Below are positions 17,581 through 24,543 of a stretch of 39,716 nucleotides of DNA, piece after piece. The notes under the pieces were generated by a model. It was not told where the DNA came from. It saw only the letters and a list, made by a program, of their open reading frames with translations, and did not search any database. Origin of the DNA: an uncultured Oscillospiraceae bacterium (GTDB lineage: Bacteria; Bacillota; Clostridia; Oscillospirales; Oscillospiraceae). A program made the position numbers and the translations under genes. The DNA lies in assembly GCA_910587255.1 (NCBI GenBank), contig CAJUKT010000004.1, positions 1 through 39,716 on the forward strand, given 5' to 3'. Numbering within the stretch: position 1 is the stretch's first letter; every line of letters begins with the position of its first letter.

Positions 17581-18096
17581 ATGAACGTAGAAACCAAGAC
17601 GTATGTGATTGGTCTGCTGGAATCATACCAAAAGCGATCCAAGCAGATTGAGCTTCTGCACTATGAATTGTCCCATCCGGCCCGCGTTTCAGAAAATGAA
17701 ATTATTGGAGCATTGGCCTTGGCGCACGGAGATGGTGAAAAGGGGCATCCAGGAGGTCATGCCTCCGACAAAACCCTTTACATTGCGCTCAACTACCAGG
17801 CGCGAGCTAATCACGTGAATAGCGATACCGCGGAAGAAGTTGTCGGGCAGCTTGTGACGCTGGAGCGGGAACAGGAGCGGCTGAACTATTATGTGTCCCT
17901 TTTGAACCCTCGTCATGCGGAACTGCTGAAGTTGCTCTATTTTGAAGGCTATTCCCAAGAAGAATGCGCAAAAAAACTGGAAATCGCCACCCGTACTGTG
18001 CGGCGAATTAAGGATGACGCTATTGAGGAATTGACGGAGATGTATTCCTTCACAGGGGAAATTGCAAATAAAAAATATCCTGAAGATGTCCAATAA
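17581..18096 (+). CDS. Sigma-70 region 4-like HTH protein of a mobile element
   Basis: Protein of 171 residues. The N-terminal 100 residues are mainly helical (ESYQKRSKQIELLHYEL and VTLEREQERLNYYVSLL). A helix-turn-helix of the sigma region 4 type follows at about 108-155: LNPRHAELLKLLYFEGYSQE, then ECAKKLEIATRTVRRIKDDA. Proteins of this form are frequent in phages and integrative elements of Firmicutes, where they act as late activators or alternative sigma-like factors. AAGGA lies upstream of the ATG. The next genes on the same strand are an excisionase-like protein and an integrase, which supports the mobile assignment. Its target promoters are unknown. Confidence 0.75.
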   Translation: MNVETKTYVIGLLESYQKRSKQIELLHYELSHPARVSENEIIGALALAHGDGEKGHPGGHASDKTLYIALNYQARANHVNSDTAEEVVGQLVTLEREQERLNYYVSLLNPRHAELLKLLYFEGYSQEECAKKLEIATRTVRRIKDDAIEELTEMYSFTGEIANKKYPEDVQ

Positions 18097-18136
18097 ATTT
18101 CCGGGTATTGTCCGCAAATTGTCCGCCACATGGTAC

Positions 18137-18166
18137 TTGCAATGTCCATTTACTCTGTGGTATGAT
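18137..18166 (+). promoter_or_regulatory. Promoter candidate upstream of the excisionase gene
   Basis: TTGCAA at 18137-18142 and TATGAT at 18161-18166 with an 18-base spacer. Transcription would start near 18173, only about 10 bases before a strong terminator hairpin, so readthrough control (attenuation) of the downstream gene is possible. Confidence 0.5.
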
Positions 18167-18182
18167 TAAGCTGTCAAAAAAA

Positions 18183-18220
18183 GGAGATGCCTCCTGGAGT
18201 CCAGGGGGCATCTCCCTTTT
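18183..18220 (+). terminator. Strong intrinsic terminator
   Basis: Near-perfect 16-bp stem: GGAGATGCC (18183-18191), a T:G pair, CCTGGA, a 1-base centre, TCCAGG and GGCATCTCC (18207-18215), followed by CTTTT. An A-run (18176-18182) precedes it, so it could work in both directions. It lies between the sigma-like gene and the excisionase ribosome site. Confidence 0.8.
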
Positions 18221-18243
18221 ACGTCAAAGGAGGTGTTGATGTG

Positions 18244-18471
18244 ATGCGGACAAGAACAATCCGCGAAGCGGCGGCATACTTCCGGGAGTCAGACCCACAA
18301 ACCTGCCTGACTGAAACCGCCATCCGAAGGCTGATCTCCTCTGGAGCCGTGCCGTGCGCTCGGGTAGGACGCAAATACCTTGTTACGGTGGAGGCGTTGG
18401 AGGCCTATCTCTCGGGAAACTGCCAGCCTACGGCCCAGGCGAAACCCGATAAGGTGTGGAAAATCAAATAA
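18244..18471 (+). CDS. Excisionase-like winged-helix (MerR-type HTH) protein
   Basis: Small DNA-binding protein of 75 residues with a MerR-like fold typical of excisionases: TIREAAAYFRESDPQTCLTE, then TAIRRLISSGAVPCARVGRK and YLVTVEALEAYLSG. AAAGGAGGTG lies 8 bases before the ATG; GTG 18241 is an equally placed alternative. Directly upstream of a tyrosine integrase, it is likely the recombination directionality factor that favours excision, possibly also a repressor of the integrase promoter. It is expressed after a terminator, so its level may depend on readthrough. Confidence 0.8.
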   Translation: MRTRTIREAAAYFRESDPQTCLTETAIRRLISSGAVPCARVGRKYLVTVEALEAYLSGNCQPTAQAKPDKVWKIK

Positions 18472-18516
18472 ACCGTTTTTCGGCGTGAGGAAATAAAATT
18501 AAACCTTTGTAACCCC

Positions 18517-18545
18517 TTGTGATTTGCAAATATTCACTCTATAAT
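18517..18545 (+). promoter_or_regulatory. Integrase promoter with embedded palindrome
   Basis: TTGTGA (18517-18522) and a consensus TATAAT (18540-18545) with a 17-base spacer, 44 bases before the integrase ATG. The spacer begins with a perfect 10-bp palindrome ATTTGCAAAT (18522-18531), a good position for a repressor. The ATTTGCAA core recurs twice just after the integrase gene. Confidence 0.65.
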
Positions 18546-18588
18546 AAAGGTACTGTATCGCAAGGCGTTATTGAAAGGAGAACGCCAA

Positions 18589-19659
18589 ATGGCAAAGACA
18601 GCAACGAAGAAGAAGTACAACTACTTAACCAAAGCACTCCAACTCCCGGACGGTACCCGAAAATACATCCGAGCCAAGACCCAGGCGGAGCTGGACGAAA
18701 AGGTTCTGAAAGCCCAGATCCTGGTCAACTCAGGCGTGGATATTTGCAGTGAGGAGACCTTCGGCCATTTCGCCCAGATGTGGTACGATCTCTACAAAAA
18801 GCCCAATCTGCGCGAGAACAGTCTCAACGCAATCAAGTACGTCTTGAACCAGCACATCCTGCCGTTCATTGGTGGATATCGCTTGCGGGATATCACCCCT
18901 ATGCAGATCCAGGCCATCATGGCCTCGCTGTCCAACAAGAGCAATTCCCTCCAATCCAAGGTCTTGATCCATTTGCGCAGCATTTTCAAGGCTGCGCAGG
19001 AAAATGGACTGGTGGCGAAATCCCCCGTGAGCAGTATGCTGAAGCCCGGAGGCCGTAAAACCGCCGAGAAGGTGGCTCTCGCACCCCAGGAGACCCGTCT
19101 GCTGGTGGAAAGGGTAAATAACCCCAGGGCCCATACCTTCCTGCTGATCGCGCTCCATACGGGGATGCGCAGGGGCGAGATTTTGGGCCTCATGTGGGAG
19201 GACATCGATTTTAAGCAGCGGATCGTCCACGTCAGGCACAACGCCATCTTGGGCAAGGGGGAGACCTCCATCCACGACACGCTGAAGACTGACGCGGGGC
19301 GGCGGGATATCCCCCTCACCGATGAGCTGGAGGCGTGGCTGGCGAAGTACAAGAAGCGCAGCCACTCCAGGTTTGTGCTGGCCATGCAGAACGGCAAGCC
19401 GCTCACCCAGTCTGCCTACAAGAGTATGTGGAAGCTGGTGGAGCGGGAGCTGCCCGACACTCATGTGACGGCCCACGTCCTCCGCCACACCTATGTCACC
19501 CGGCTGTTTGAGGCGGGGCTGGACATCAAGGAGATCCAGTACCTGGCGGGCCACAGCACCGTGGACATGACCCTCCGGGTATACACCCATTACGACCGGC
19601 GCTCCCGGGAAGGGAAGACCGCCGAGAAAGTGAGAGAAGCTATGCGGGAAAACGCGTGA
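18589..19659 (+). CDS. int: Tyrosine-type site-specific recombinase (integrase)
   Basis: Phage-type integrase, 356 residues. The N-terminal arm-binding region has a basic start (MAKTATKKKYNYLTKALQL), followed by the SAM-like core-binding domain (about 57-155, FGHFAQMWYDLYK onward) and a catalytic domain from about 165. The catalytic set is complete: Arg194 (HTGMRRGE), Lys233 (TLKTDAG), His296 and Arg299 (AHVLRHT), His322 (LAGHST) and nucleophile Tyr332 (VYTHY). ATG 18589 has AAAGGAG 8 bases upstream. The gene ends 154 bases from the 3' end of tRNA-Val, the usual geometry for an integrase at its attachment site. It looks intact, so excision or mobilisation may still be possible. Confidence 0.94.
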   Translation: MAKTATKKKYNYLTKALQLPDGTRKYIRAKTQAELDEKVLKAQILVNSGVDICSEETFGHFAQMWYDLYKKPNLRENSLNAIKYVLNQHILPFIGGYRLRDITPMQIQAIMASLSNKSNSLQSKVLIHLRSIFKAAQENGLVAKSPVSSMLKPGGRKTAEKVALAPQETRLLVERVNNPRAHTFLLIALHTGMRRGEILGLMWEDIDFKQRIVHVRHNAILGKGETSIHDTLKTDAGRRDIPLTDELEAWLAKYKKRSHSRFVLAMQNGKPLTQSAYKSMWKLVERELPDTHVTAHVLRHTYVTRLFEAGLDIKEIQYLAGHSTVDMTLRVYTHYDRRSREGKTAEKVREAMRENA

Positions 19660-19696
19660 CACAAGGGGTCAAAAAAATTTGCAACAGATTTGCAAC
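19660..19696. repeat. Repeats flanking the integrase (putative recombinase arm sites)
   Basis: CACAAGGGGT (19660-19669) is the exact inverted complement of ACCCCTTGTG (18512-18521) before the integrase. It is followed by two direct copies of ATTTGCAAC at 19677-19685 and 19688-19696, 11 bases apart (one helical turn), matching the ATTTGCAAAT palindrome at 18522. This arrangement resembles arm-type integrase or Xis sites; function is inferred. Confidence 0.55.
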
Positions 19697-19776
19697 AACG
19701 TGCCCCCAAATGACCCGAAAATATCCTAAATTATGGGAAATAAGGCGGTTCCAAACAGCCCTCGAAAGCAAAGCGA

Positions 19777-19809
19777 AAACCCCTCAAACCGTTGCGGTTC
19801 AAGGGGTTT
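19777..19809 (-). terminator. Terminator of the tRNA operon
   Basis: Stem AAACCCCT/AGGGGTTT (8 bp) with an inner AACCG/CGGTT pairing; on the minus strand it is followed by a T-rich tail (TTTTCGCTTTGCTTT). It begins 4 bases beyond the encoded CCA of tRNA-Val. Confidence 0.65.
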
Positions 19810-19813
19810 CGGC

Positions 19814-19889
19814 TGGTGGAGACTACAGAACTCGAATCTGTGACCTCTTGCGTGTGAAGCAAGCGCTCTACCGGCTGAGCTAAGCCTCC
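19814..19889 (-). tRNA. tRNA-Val (CAC)
   Basis: Full cloverleaf on the minus strand, 76 bases with encoded CCA. Anticodon stem CTTGC/GCAAG with loop TTCACAC gives anticodon CAC. The T arm is ACAGA-TTCGAGT-TCTGT; the acceptor GGAGGCT pairs with AGTCTCC (one G:U). It is the last gene of a three-tRNA operon, and its 3' end faces the integrase, so it is the likely attachment site. Confidence 0.95.
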
Positions 19890-19894
19890 ATATA

Positions 19895-19969
19895 TGGTGA
19901 CCCGGACGGGAATCGAACCCGTGTTACCGCCGTGAAAGGGCGGTGTCTTAGCCGCTTGACCACCGGGCC
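19895..19969 (-). tRNA. tRNA-Glu (TTC)
   Basis: Cloverleaf on the minus strand, 75 bases with CCA. Anticodon stem CCGCC/GGCGG, loop CTTTCAC, anticodon TTC. T arm with GGTTCGATTCC. Five bases separate it from tRNA-Val. Confidence 0.95.
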
Positions 19970-20002
19970 GTGGTGCCCGAGGCGGGCGGAATCAGAGCGG
20001 GG

Positions 20003-20034
20003 CCCGAAGAAGCGGCCATCGCCGCTTCTTCGGG
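20003..20034 (-). other. Perfect 14-bp hairpin between tRNA-Met and tRNA-Glu
   Basis: CCCGAAGAAGCGGC (20003-20016), loop CATC, then the exact complement GCCGCTTCTTCGGG (20021-20034), ending one base from tRNA-Met's CCA. No T-run follows on the minus strand, so it may be a processing site in the tRNA precursor rather than a terminator. Confidence 0.7.
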
Positions 20035-20035
20035 A

Positions 20036-20112
20036 TGGTAGCGGCGACTGGATTCGAACCGGTGACAACTCGGGTATGAACCGAGTGCTCTAGCCAACTG
20101 AGCTACGCCGCC
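20036..20112 (-). tRNA. tRNA-Met (CAT), elongator type
   Basis: Cloverleaf on the minus strand, 77 bases with CCA. Anticodon stem CTCGG/CCGAG, loop TTCATAC, anticodon CAT. The acceptor begins with G and forms seven pairs (the first is G:U), so it lacks the unpaired first base of initiator tRNA. First gene of the tRNA operon. A CAT tRNA modified to read Ile cannot be fully excluded. Confidence 0.93.
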
Positions 20113-20149
20113 ATTTGTCGTACTTGCCGCCCTGACAGGGGCAAGGCTT

Positions 20150-20178
20150 AGTGTACCCCATCTCGCTCCAAATGTCAA
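20150..20178 (-). promoter_or_regulatory. Promoter of the tRNA operon
   Basis: On the minus strand TTGACA (20178-20173), a 17-base spacer and TACACT (20155-20150), about 38 bases upstream of tRNA-Met: a near-consensus sigma-A promoter, as expected for stable RNA. Confidence 0.88.
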
Positions 20179-20208
20179 CCTTTTTTTCTAAAATTAAAGC
20201 AGGTTTTT

Positions 20209-20241
20209 GCGTGGGCGGACAGCAGCGCTGTCCGCCCACGC
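20209..20241 (-). terminator. 15-bp hairpin downstream of pta
   Basis: Perfect stem GCGTGGGCGGACAGC (20209-20223), 3-base loop, complementary arm 20227-20241, lying 35 bases after the pta stop. On the minus strand it is followed by A5 rather than T5, so termination would be imperfect; on the plus strand TTTCTC follows. It also separates pta from the tRNA promoter. Confidence 0.5.
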
Positions 20242-20276
20242 TTTCTCATCTGAAGGGCGGCCCCTCCGGGCCCTGT

Positions 20277-21254
20277 TTAATCCGCCAGCGCTGCGGTGAT
20301 AATCGCCATTGAGTACACCTCCATGGCGTTGCAGCCCCGGGACAGGTCGTTGATGGGGGCGTTCAGCCCCAGCAGAATGGGCCCGTAGGCGTCGAAGTTA
20401 CCCATGCGCTGGGCGATTTTGTAGCCGATGTTGCCGGCGGAGATGTCCGGGAAGATAAAGGTGTTGGCCTGGCCCGCCACCTCGGAGCCGGGCGCCTTCA
20501 GCCTGCCCACGGTGGGGGATACGGCGGCGTCGAACTGGAACTCGCCGTCCACAGGGAAGTCCAGGTTCAGCGCCTTCAGCTTATCGCAGGCGTTGCGCAT
20601 TTTGTCCACCGCCGGGCCGGAGCCGGAGCCCAGGGTGGAGTAAGACAGCATGGCCACCTTGGGGTCCACGCCGAACCGGCGGGCACAGTTGACCACCTCC
20701 TGGGTGATCTCCACCAGGTTGTCCTCGCTGGGGTCAATGTTGATGGCGCAGTCGCCCATGGCAAGCACCTGGTTGCCGCCGGTGGCAGAGGGGCGCACCA
20801 GAATAAAGCAGGAGGACACGATCTTGTTGCCCGGGCGGGTCTTGATGAGCTGGAGGGCGGGGCGCACGGTGTCGGCGGTGGAATAGGTGGCGCCGCCCAG
20901 CAGGCAGTCCGCCTCCCCCATGGCCACCAGCATGGTGCCGAAGTAATTGCCCTGCTGGAGGGCGGCCCGGCACTGCTCGGCGGTCATCTTGCCCCGGCGC
21001 AGCTCCACCATTTTCTCCACCATGGCCTCCATCTTGCCATAGGCGGAGGGCTGGAGGATCTGGGCGTTCCCGATGTTCAGACAGGCCTCGTCCGCCACCC
21101 GATGGATCTCCTCCGGGTCGCCGATGAGGATGGGGGTGAGAAAGGTTCCGGACAGCAGCCGGGCGGCCGCCTCCAAAACACGTTCGTCGTTACCCTCGGT
21201 AAAGACGATTTGTCTGGGGTTCTTTTTCAGCTTTTGGATGAGCAGTCTGAACAT
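20277..21254 (-). CDS. pta: Phosphate acetyltransferase
   Basis: Short-form Pta (catalytic PTA_PTB domain only), 325 residues, the normal clostridial length. It interconverts acetyl-CoA and acetyl phosphate in the cytoplasm for ATP formation through acetate. Signatures: QIVFTEGNDERVLEAA near the N terminus, GGATYSTADTVRPALQLIKT, SCFILVRP, YSTLGSGSGP and GEFQFDAA; the last two build the CoA and phosphate site. GGAGGG precedes the ATG on the minus strand. It is encoded alone, without ackA beside it. Its promoter region is shared with the divergent XRE regulator gene. Confidence 0.95.
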   Translation of the reverse strand: MFRLLIQKLKKNPRQIVFTEGNDERVLEAAARLLSGTFLTPILIGDPEEIHRVADEACLNIGNAQILQPSAYGKMEAMVEKMVELRRGKMTAEQCRAALQQGNYFGTMLVAMGEADCLLGGATYSTADTVRPALQLIKTRPGNKIVSSCFILVRPSATGGNQVLAMGDCAINIDPSEDNLVEITQEVVNCARRFGVDPKVAMLSYSTLGSGSGPAVDKMRNACDKLKALNLDFPVDGEFQFDAAVSPTVGRLKAPGSEVAGQANTFIFPDISAGNIGYKIAQRMGNFDAYGPILLGLNAPINDLSRGCNAMEVYSMAIITAALAD

Positions 21255-21314
21255 GGATCGTTTCCCTCCGTTGAGACGGACGCTGGGCCCGCGAATTTTT
21301 TGAAGTGCTTTTTT

Positions 21315-21343
21315 AATGTAACACTATCCCCGCTTTTTTTCAA
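21315..21343 (-). promoter_or_regulatory. pta promoter candidate
   Basis: On the minus strand TTGAAA (21343-21338), a 17-base spacer and TACATT (21320-21315), about 60 bases upstream of the pta ATG. Confidence 0.55.
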
Positions 21344-21410
21344 GGGGAGATGTGGACAAAGCCGAAAAAGCATCAAAAATTTTTTCTCACCCTTTCCTTT
21401 CCCCAGGCTC

Positions 21411-21439
21411 TTTACAAAACGTATTTTCCCCGCTATACT
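21411..21439 (+). promoter_or_regulatory. Promoter of the XRE regulator gene
   Basis: TTTACA (21411-21416), a 17-base spacer and TATACT (21434-21439), 67 bases before the regulator's ATG. It faces away from the pta promoter. Confidence 0.7.
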
Positions 21440-21506
21440 ATACCTGCTGTGTTTTCGGGGAATTGCCCCGGCGCGGCAAGCAACACAAGGAAAGGGGGAG
21501 ATCAGG

Positions 21507-22211
21507 ATGACAAACCCTGATTTCGCACGAACCCTCTCCCTGCTGCGGCAGGAGAAGGGTATTTCTCAGCGGCAGGCCGCCAAGACGCTGGGTATATCCC
21601 AGGCACTGCTTTCCCACTACGAGAACGGAGCCCGTGAGCCCGGCCTGATGTTTGTGGTCAAAGCCTGCGATTTTTATAATGTGTCCGCCGATTTCCTGCT
21701 GGGCCGGACCCTCAGCCGGGACGGCACCACCATCCTGGACGCGGACACCCTGTACGACGTGTCCGACGAGCGGGACAACGTGATGCAGGGCTCGGTGATC
21801 GCCACCCTGTCCAAAAAGCTGGTGGTCAATTCGGTGGGCCTGCTCTTCGACCTGCTCAGCCGTGTGGGCAGCAAAAAGGCCATCCGGGCCGCCGCCAACT
21901 ACCTGTCCGGCACGGTATACATCCTCTTCCGTCACCTCCACCGGGCCAGCGGCAACGAAAACGACGACTTTTTCAGCGTGCCCCAGTCCTGGTTCCTGGC
22001 GGGGCTGCCCCGGGCCGACCTGCTGATGAGCGAGGCGGAGTTTGTGGAGGCCCTGGCCAACCCCGGCAAGGGCGCCCATTTCCCTCCCCTGGACCACAAC
22101 GCCATGAAGGAGGCATATCCCGGCACCTACCAGTCCCTGCTCCAGATTGTCCACACCTGCGGCGAGCGCCTCAACGGCGAGATGGCCAGCCACATGGAAA
22201 ACACCCGCTGA
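21507..22211 (+). CDS. XRE-family transcriptional regulator with C-terminal domain
   Basis: Protein of 234 residues. The first ~65 residues are a Cro/C1-type helix-turn-helix (FARTLSLLRQEKGISQRQAA, then KTLGISQALLSHYENGAREP, ending VSADFLLG). The remaining 165 residues contain a predicted helical region (VVNSVGLLFDLLSRVGSKKA onward) that I do not recognise and may sense a signal. ATG 21507 follows GGGGGAG; the frame is open farther upstream but lacks a promoter-compatible start there. It is divergent from pta and precedes lepA. What it regulates is not visible. Confidence 0.85.
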   Translation: MTNPDFARTLSLLRQEKGISQRQAAKTLGISQALLSHYENGAREPGLMFVVKACDFYNVSADFLLGRTLSRDGTTILDADTLYDVSDERDNVMQGSVIATLSKKLVVNSVGLLFDLLSRVGSKKAIRAAANYLSGTVYILFRHLHRASGNENDDFFSVPQSWFLAGLPRADLLMSEAEFVEALANPGKGAHFPPLDHNAMKEAYPGTYQSLLQIVHTCGERLNGEMASHMENTR

Positions 22212-22350
22212 TCCCGCCGCCGCGGGGGAGACCTGACTTCGCCACTACCTGCGGCAAACGTAAAGCGGCGCTCCCTTACGCCGCCCCTCCCCCCATGGCC
22301 GGAGGGCGGCCTTGCGGCGCCTGTTTTGAGTTCAATATCCGCGCACTGCG

Positions 22351-22367
22351 CCCCGCCTGCGGCGGGG
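22351..22367. other. GC-rich hairpin upstream of lepA
   Basis: CCCCGCC-TGC-GGCGGGG, a 7-bp perfect stem 28 bases before the lepA ATG, followed by ACGGATTTTCC. It could terminate the XRE transcript or sit in the lepA leader. The rest of the 22212-22395 spacer is GC-rich with weaker inverted repeats. Confidence 0.4.
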
Positions 22368-22395
22368 ACGGATTTTCCTCACGGAGGTTACCTGC

Positions 22396-24207
22396 ATGAC
22401 AGACCAATCTAAAATTCGCAATTTTTCCATTATCGCCCATATCGACCACGGGAAATCCACACTGTCCGACCGCATGATCGAGCTGTGCGGGGCGGTGGAG
22501 CAGCGGCAGATGGAGTCCCAGCTGTTGGATAATATGGAGCTGGAACGGGAGCGGGGCATCACCATCAAGGCCCGGGCCGTCCGCATGGACTACACCGCCC
22601 AGGACGGGCAGACCTACTGCCTCAATCTCATCGACACCCCGGGCCATGTGGACTTCAACTACGAAGTGAGCCGTTCCCTGGCCGCCTGCGAGGGGGCGGT
22701 GCTGGTGGTGGACGCCGCCCAGGGGGTGGAGGCCCAGACGCTGGCCAACACCTATCTGGCCCTGGACCACGACCTGGAGATCCGCCCTGTGCTCAATAAA
22801 ATCGACCTGCCCGCCGCCGACCCGGGGCGGGTGAAGCATGAGATTGAGGACATCATCGGCCTGCCCGCGCTGGACGCGCCGGAGATCTCCGCCAAGCAGG
22901 GCATCAACATCCCCGCGGTGCTGGAGGACATTGTGCACAACGTCCCCGCCCCCGCCGGCGACCCGTCCGCGCCGCTGAAGGCCCTGATTTTCGACAGCCA
23001 GTACGACCCCTACCTGGGGGTCATCGTCTACTTCCGGGTGATGGAGGGGACCATGCGCCCGGGGAGCCAGGTGCGCCTGATGGCCTCCGGGGCGCAGTAC
23101 ACCGTGCTGGACTGCGGCTACCTGCGTCCCCTGGGCATGGAGAGCGCCCCCGAGCTGTCCGCCGGGGAGGTGGGCTGGTTCACCGCCTCCATCAAGACCG
23201 TGAAGGACACCCGGGTGGGCGACACCATCACCGAGGCGGCCCGCCCCACGGACGCGCCCCTGCCCGGCTACCGCCCCGCCCAGGCCATGGTGTACTGCGG
23301 CGTGTACACCGAGGACGGCTCCAAGTACCCCGACCTGCGGGACGCGCTGGAAAAGCTCCAGCTCAACGACGCCTCCCTCTCGTTTGAGCCGGAGTCGTCC
23401 ATCGCCCTGGGCTTCGGCTTCCGCTGCGGCTTTTTGGGGATGCTCCATATGGAGATTATCCAGGAGCGGCTGGAGCGGGAGTTTGACCTGGACCTGATCA
23501 CCACATTACCCTCCGTTATTTACGAGGTGACAAAAACGGACGGTAGTCTGGTGCGGGTGGACAATCCCCACAATTATCCAGACCCCGGCTCCATCAAGGA
23601 GGCTATGGAGCCCTATGCCAACGTGTCCATCATCTCCCCCCCGGACTATGTGGGCAGCATCATGCCCCTGTGCCAGGACCGCCGGGGGGAGTACAAGGAC
23701 ATGCAGTACCTGGACACCAACCTGGTGGAGATCCGTTATCTCATGCCGCTCAACGAGATCATCTACGACTTTTTCGACACCCTGAAGGCCAAGGCCCGGG
23801 GCTATGCCTCCCTGGACTATGAGCTGGACGAATACCGCCCCTCCGACCTGGTGAAGGTGGATCTGCTGCTCAACGGCGACCAGGTGGATGCGCTTTCCTT
23901 CATAGCCCACCGGGACAAGGCGTACAAGCGGGCCCGGCGCATCTGCGAGAAGCTGAAGGAGAACATCCCCCGCCAGATGTTTGAGGTGCCCATCCAGGCG
24001 GCCATCGGCGGCAAGGTGATCGCCCGGGAGACGCTGAAGGCCCTGCGGAAGGACGTGCTGGCCAAGTGCTATGGCGGCGACATCACCCGGAAGAAGAAGC
24101 TGCTGGAAAAGCAGAAGGAGGGCAAGAAGAAGATGCGCTCCCTGGGCACGGTGCAGATGCCCACGGAGGCGTTTATGGCGGTATTGAAGCTGGACGATGA
24201 GGGGTAA
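22396..24207 (+). CDS. lepA: Elongation factor 4 (translational GTPase LepA)
   Basis: Ribosome-binding GTPase, 603 residues, full family length. It acts on the ribosome during translation under stress. GTPase motifs: G1 AHIDHGKST (14-22), G2 region RERGITIKA, G3 DTPGH (about 80-84), G4 NKID (about 134-137). Domains II, III and V follow, with the LepA-specific C-terminal domain ending in KKKLLEKQKEGKKKMRSLG and a basic tail. ACGGAGG precedes the ATG. The last 27 codons plus the stop and downstream bases are repeated 250 bases further on, so the natural 3' end may have been duplicated. The first copy gives a complete, normal C terminus. Confidence 0.96.
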   Translation: MTDQSKIRNFSIIAHIDHGKSTLSDRMIELCGAVEQRQMESQLLDNMELERERGITIKARAVRMDYTAQDGQTYCLNLIDTPGHVDFNYEVSRSLAACEGAVLVVDAAQGVEAQTLANTYLALDHDLEIRPVLNKIDLPAADPGRVKHEIEDIIGLPALDAPEISAKQGINIPAVLEDIVHNVPAPAGDPSAPLKALIFDSQYDPYLGVIVYFRVMEGTMRPGSQVRLMASGAQYTVLDCGYLRPLGMESAPELSAGEVGWFTASIKTVKDTRVGDTITEAARPTDAPLPGYRPAQAMVYCGVYTEDGSKYPDLRDALEKLQLNDASLSFEPESSIALGFGFRCGFLGMLHMEIIQERLEREFDLDLITTLPSVIYEVTKTDGSLVRVDNPHNYPDPGSIKEAMEPYANVSIISPPDYVGSIMPLCQDRRGEYKDMQYLDTNLVEIRYLMPLNEIIYDFFDTLKAKARGYASLDYELDEYRPSDLVKVDLLLNGDQVDALSFIAHRDKAYKRARRICEKLKENIPRQMFEVPIQAAIGGKVIARETLKALRKDVLAKCYGGDITRKKKLLEKQKEGKKKMRSLGTVQMPTEAFMAVLKLDDEG

Positions 24208-24228
24208 GGGCGCAGCGGATTCCGGCCC
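24120..24228 (+). repeat. lepA 3'-end direct repeat, copy 1
   Basis: 109 bases covering the last lepA codons, the stop and 21 bases beyond. They recur at 24370-24478, offset exactly 250 bases, with one difference (T24198 against C24448), synonymous in the lepA reading frame. Confidence 0.95.
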
Positions 24229-24234
24229 TCCGGG

Positions 24235-24368
24235 GCCCCGCAAAGCGGGGCGCGCGTCAGCGCGTACAAGGCTTTGGCCCACAGCCAAAGCCTTAGCGCA
24301 GGGCGGGATTTACTCCCGCCCGAGCATGGAACTAAAAGGGGCCCCCGCAGGGCACAAGCCCTGTGGGG
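24235..24368. repeat. Cluster of four hairpins between the lepA 3' repeats
   Basis: Four successive inverted repeats in about 135 bases: GCCCCGC/GCGGGGC (24235-24251); AAGGCTTTGGC/GCCAAAGCCTT (24268-24294, 11 bp, 5-base loop); GGGCGGGA/TCCCGCCC (24301-24321); and CCCCGCAGGGC paired with GCCCTGTGGGG (24343-24368, 11 bp with one G:U). They resemble a mosaic palindromic intergenic element (BIME/MITE-like). No coding potential is seen. Confidence 0.8.
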
Positions 24369-24369
24369 C

Positions 24370-24478
24370 GGGCAAGAAGAAGATGCGCTCCCTGGGCACG
24401 GTGCAGATGCCCACGGAGGCGTTTATGGCGGTATTGAAGCTGGACGACGAGGGGTAAGGGCGCAGCGGATTCCGGCCC
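24370..24478 (+). repeat. lepA 3'-end direct repeat, copy 2 (gene fragment)
   Basis: Second copy of the lepA tail, able to encode the last 27 residues of LepA (GKKKMRSLGTVQ to the stop at 24457) but with no start or ribosome site of its own. An open frame of 86 codons runs into it from an ATG at 24197, crossing the hairpin cluster; I do not regard that as a gene. Near-identity to copy 1 points to a recent event. Confidence 0.9.
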
Positions 24479-24543
24479 CCTGCCTGCCGGAGGCGGGCTT
24501 GGGGGATCTGCGCTTCCAGAAGAAAAGCAAACAGCTTGACAGC

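Noticed and set aside
19656..19883. Short frame between the integrase and tRNA-Val
   Set aside because: It runs through the tRNA terminator and into tRNA-Val antisense; no start signal.
22212..22395. Riboswitch in the lepA leader
   Set aside because: Only simple GC hairpins are seen; no conserved riboswitch core could be recognised.
24235..24368. CRISPR-like reading of the hairpin cluster
   Set aside because: The palindromes differ from each other in sequence and spacing; there are no equal repeats or spacers and no cas genes.
24197..24457. 86-codon frame ending in a copy of the LepA C terminus
   Set aside because: Its start lies within the lepA end without a ribosome site and it crosses a hairpin cluster; it is explained by the direct repeat.
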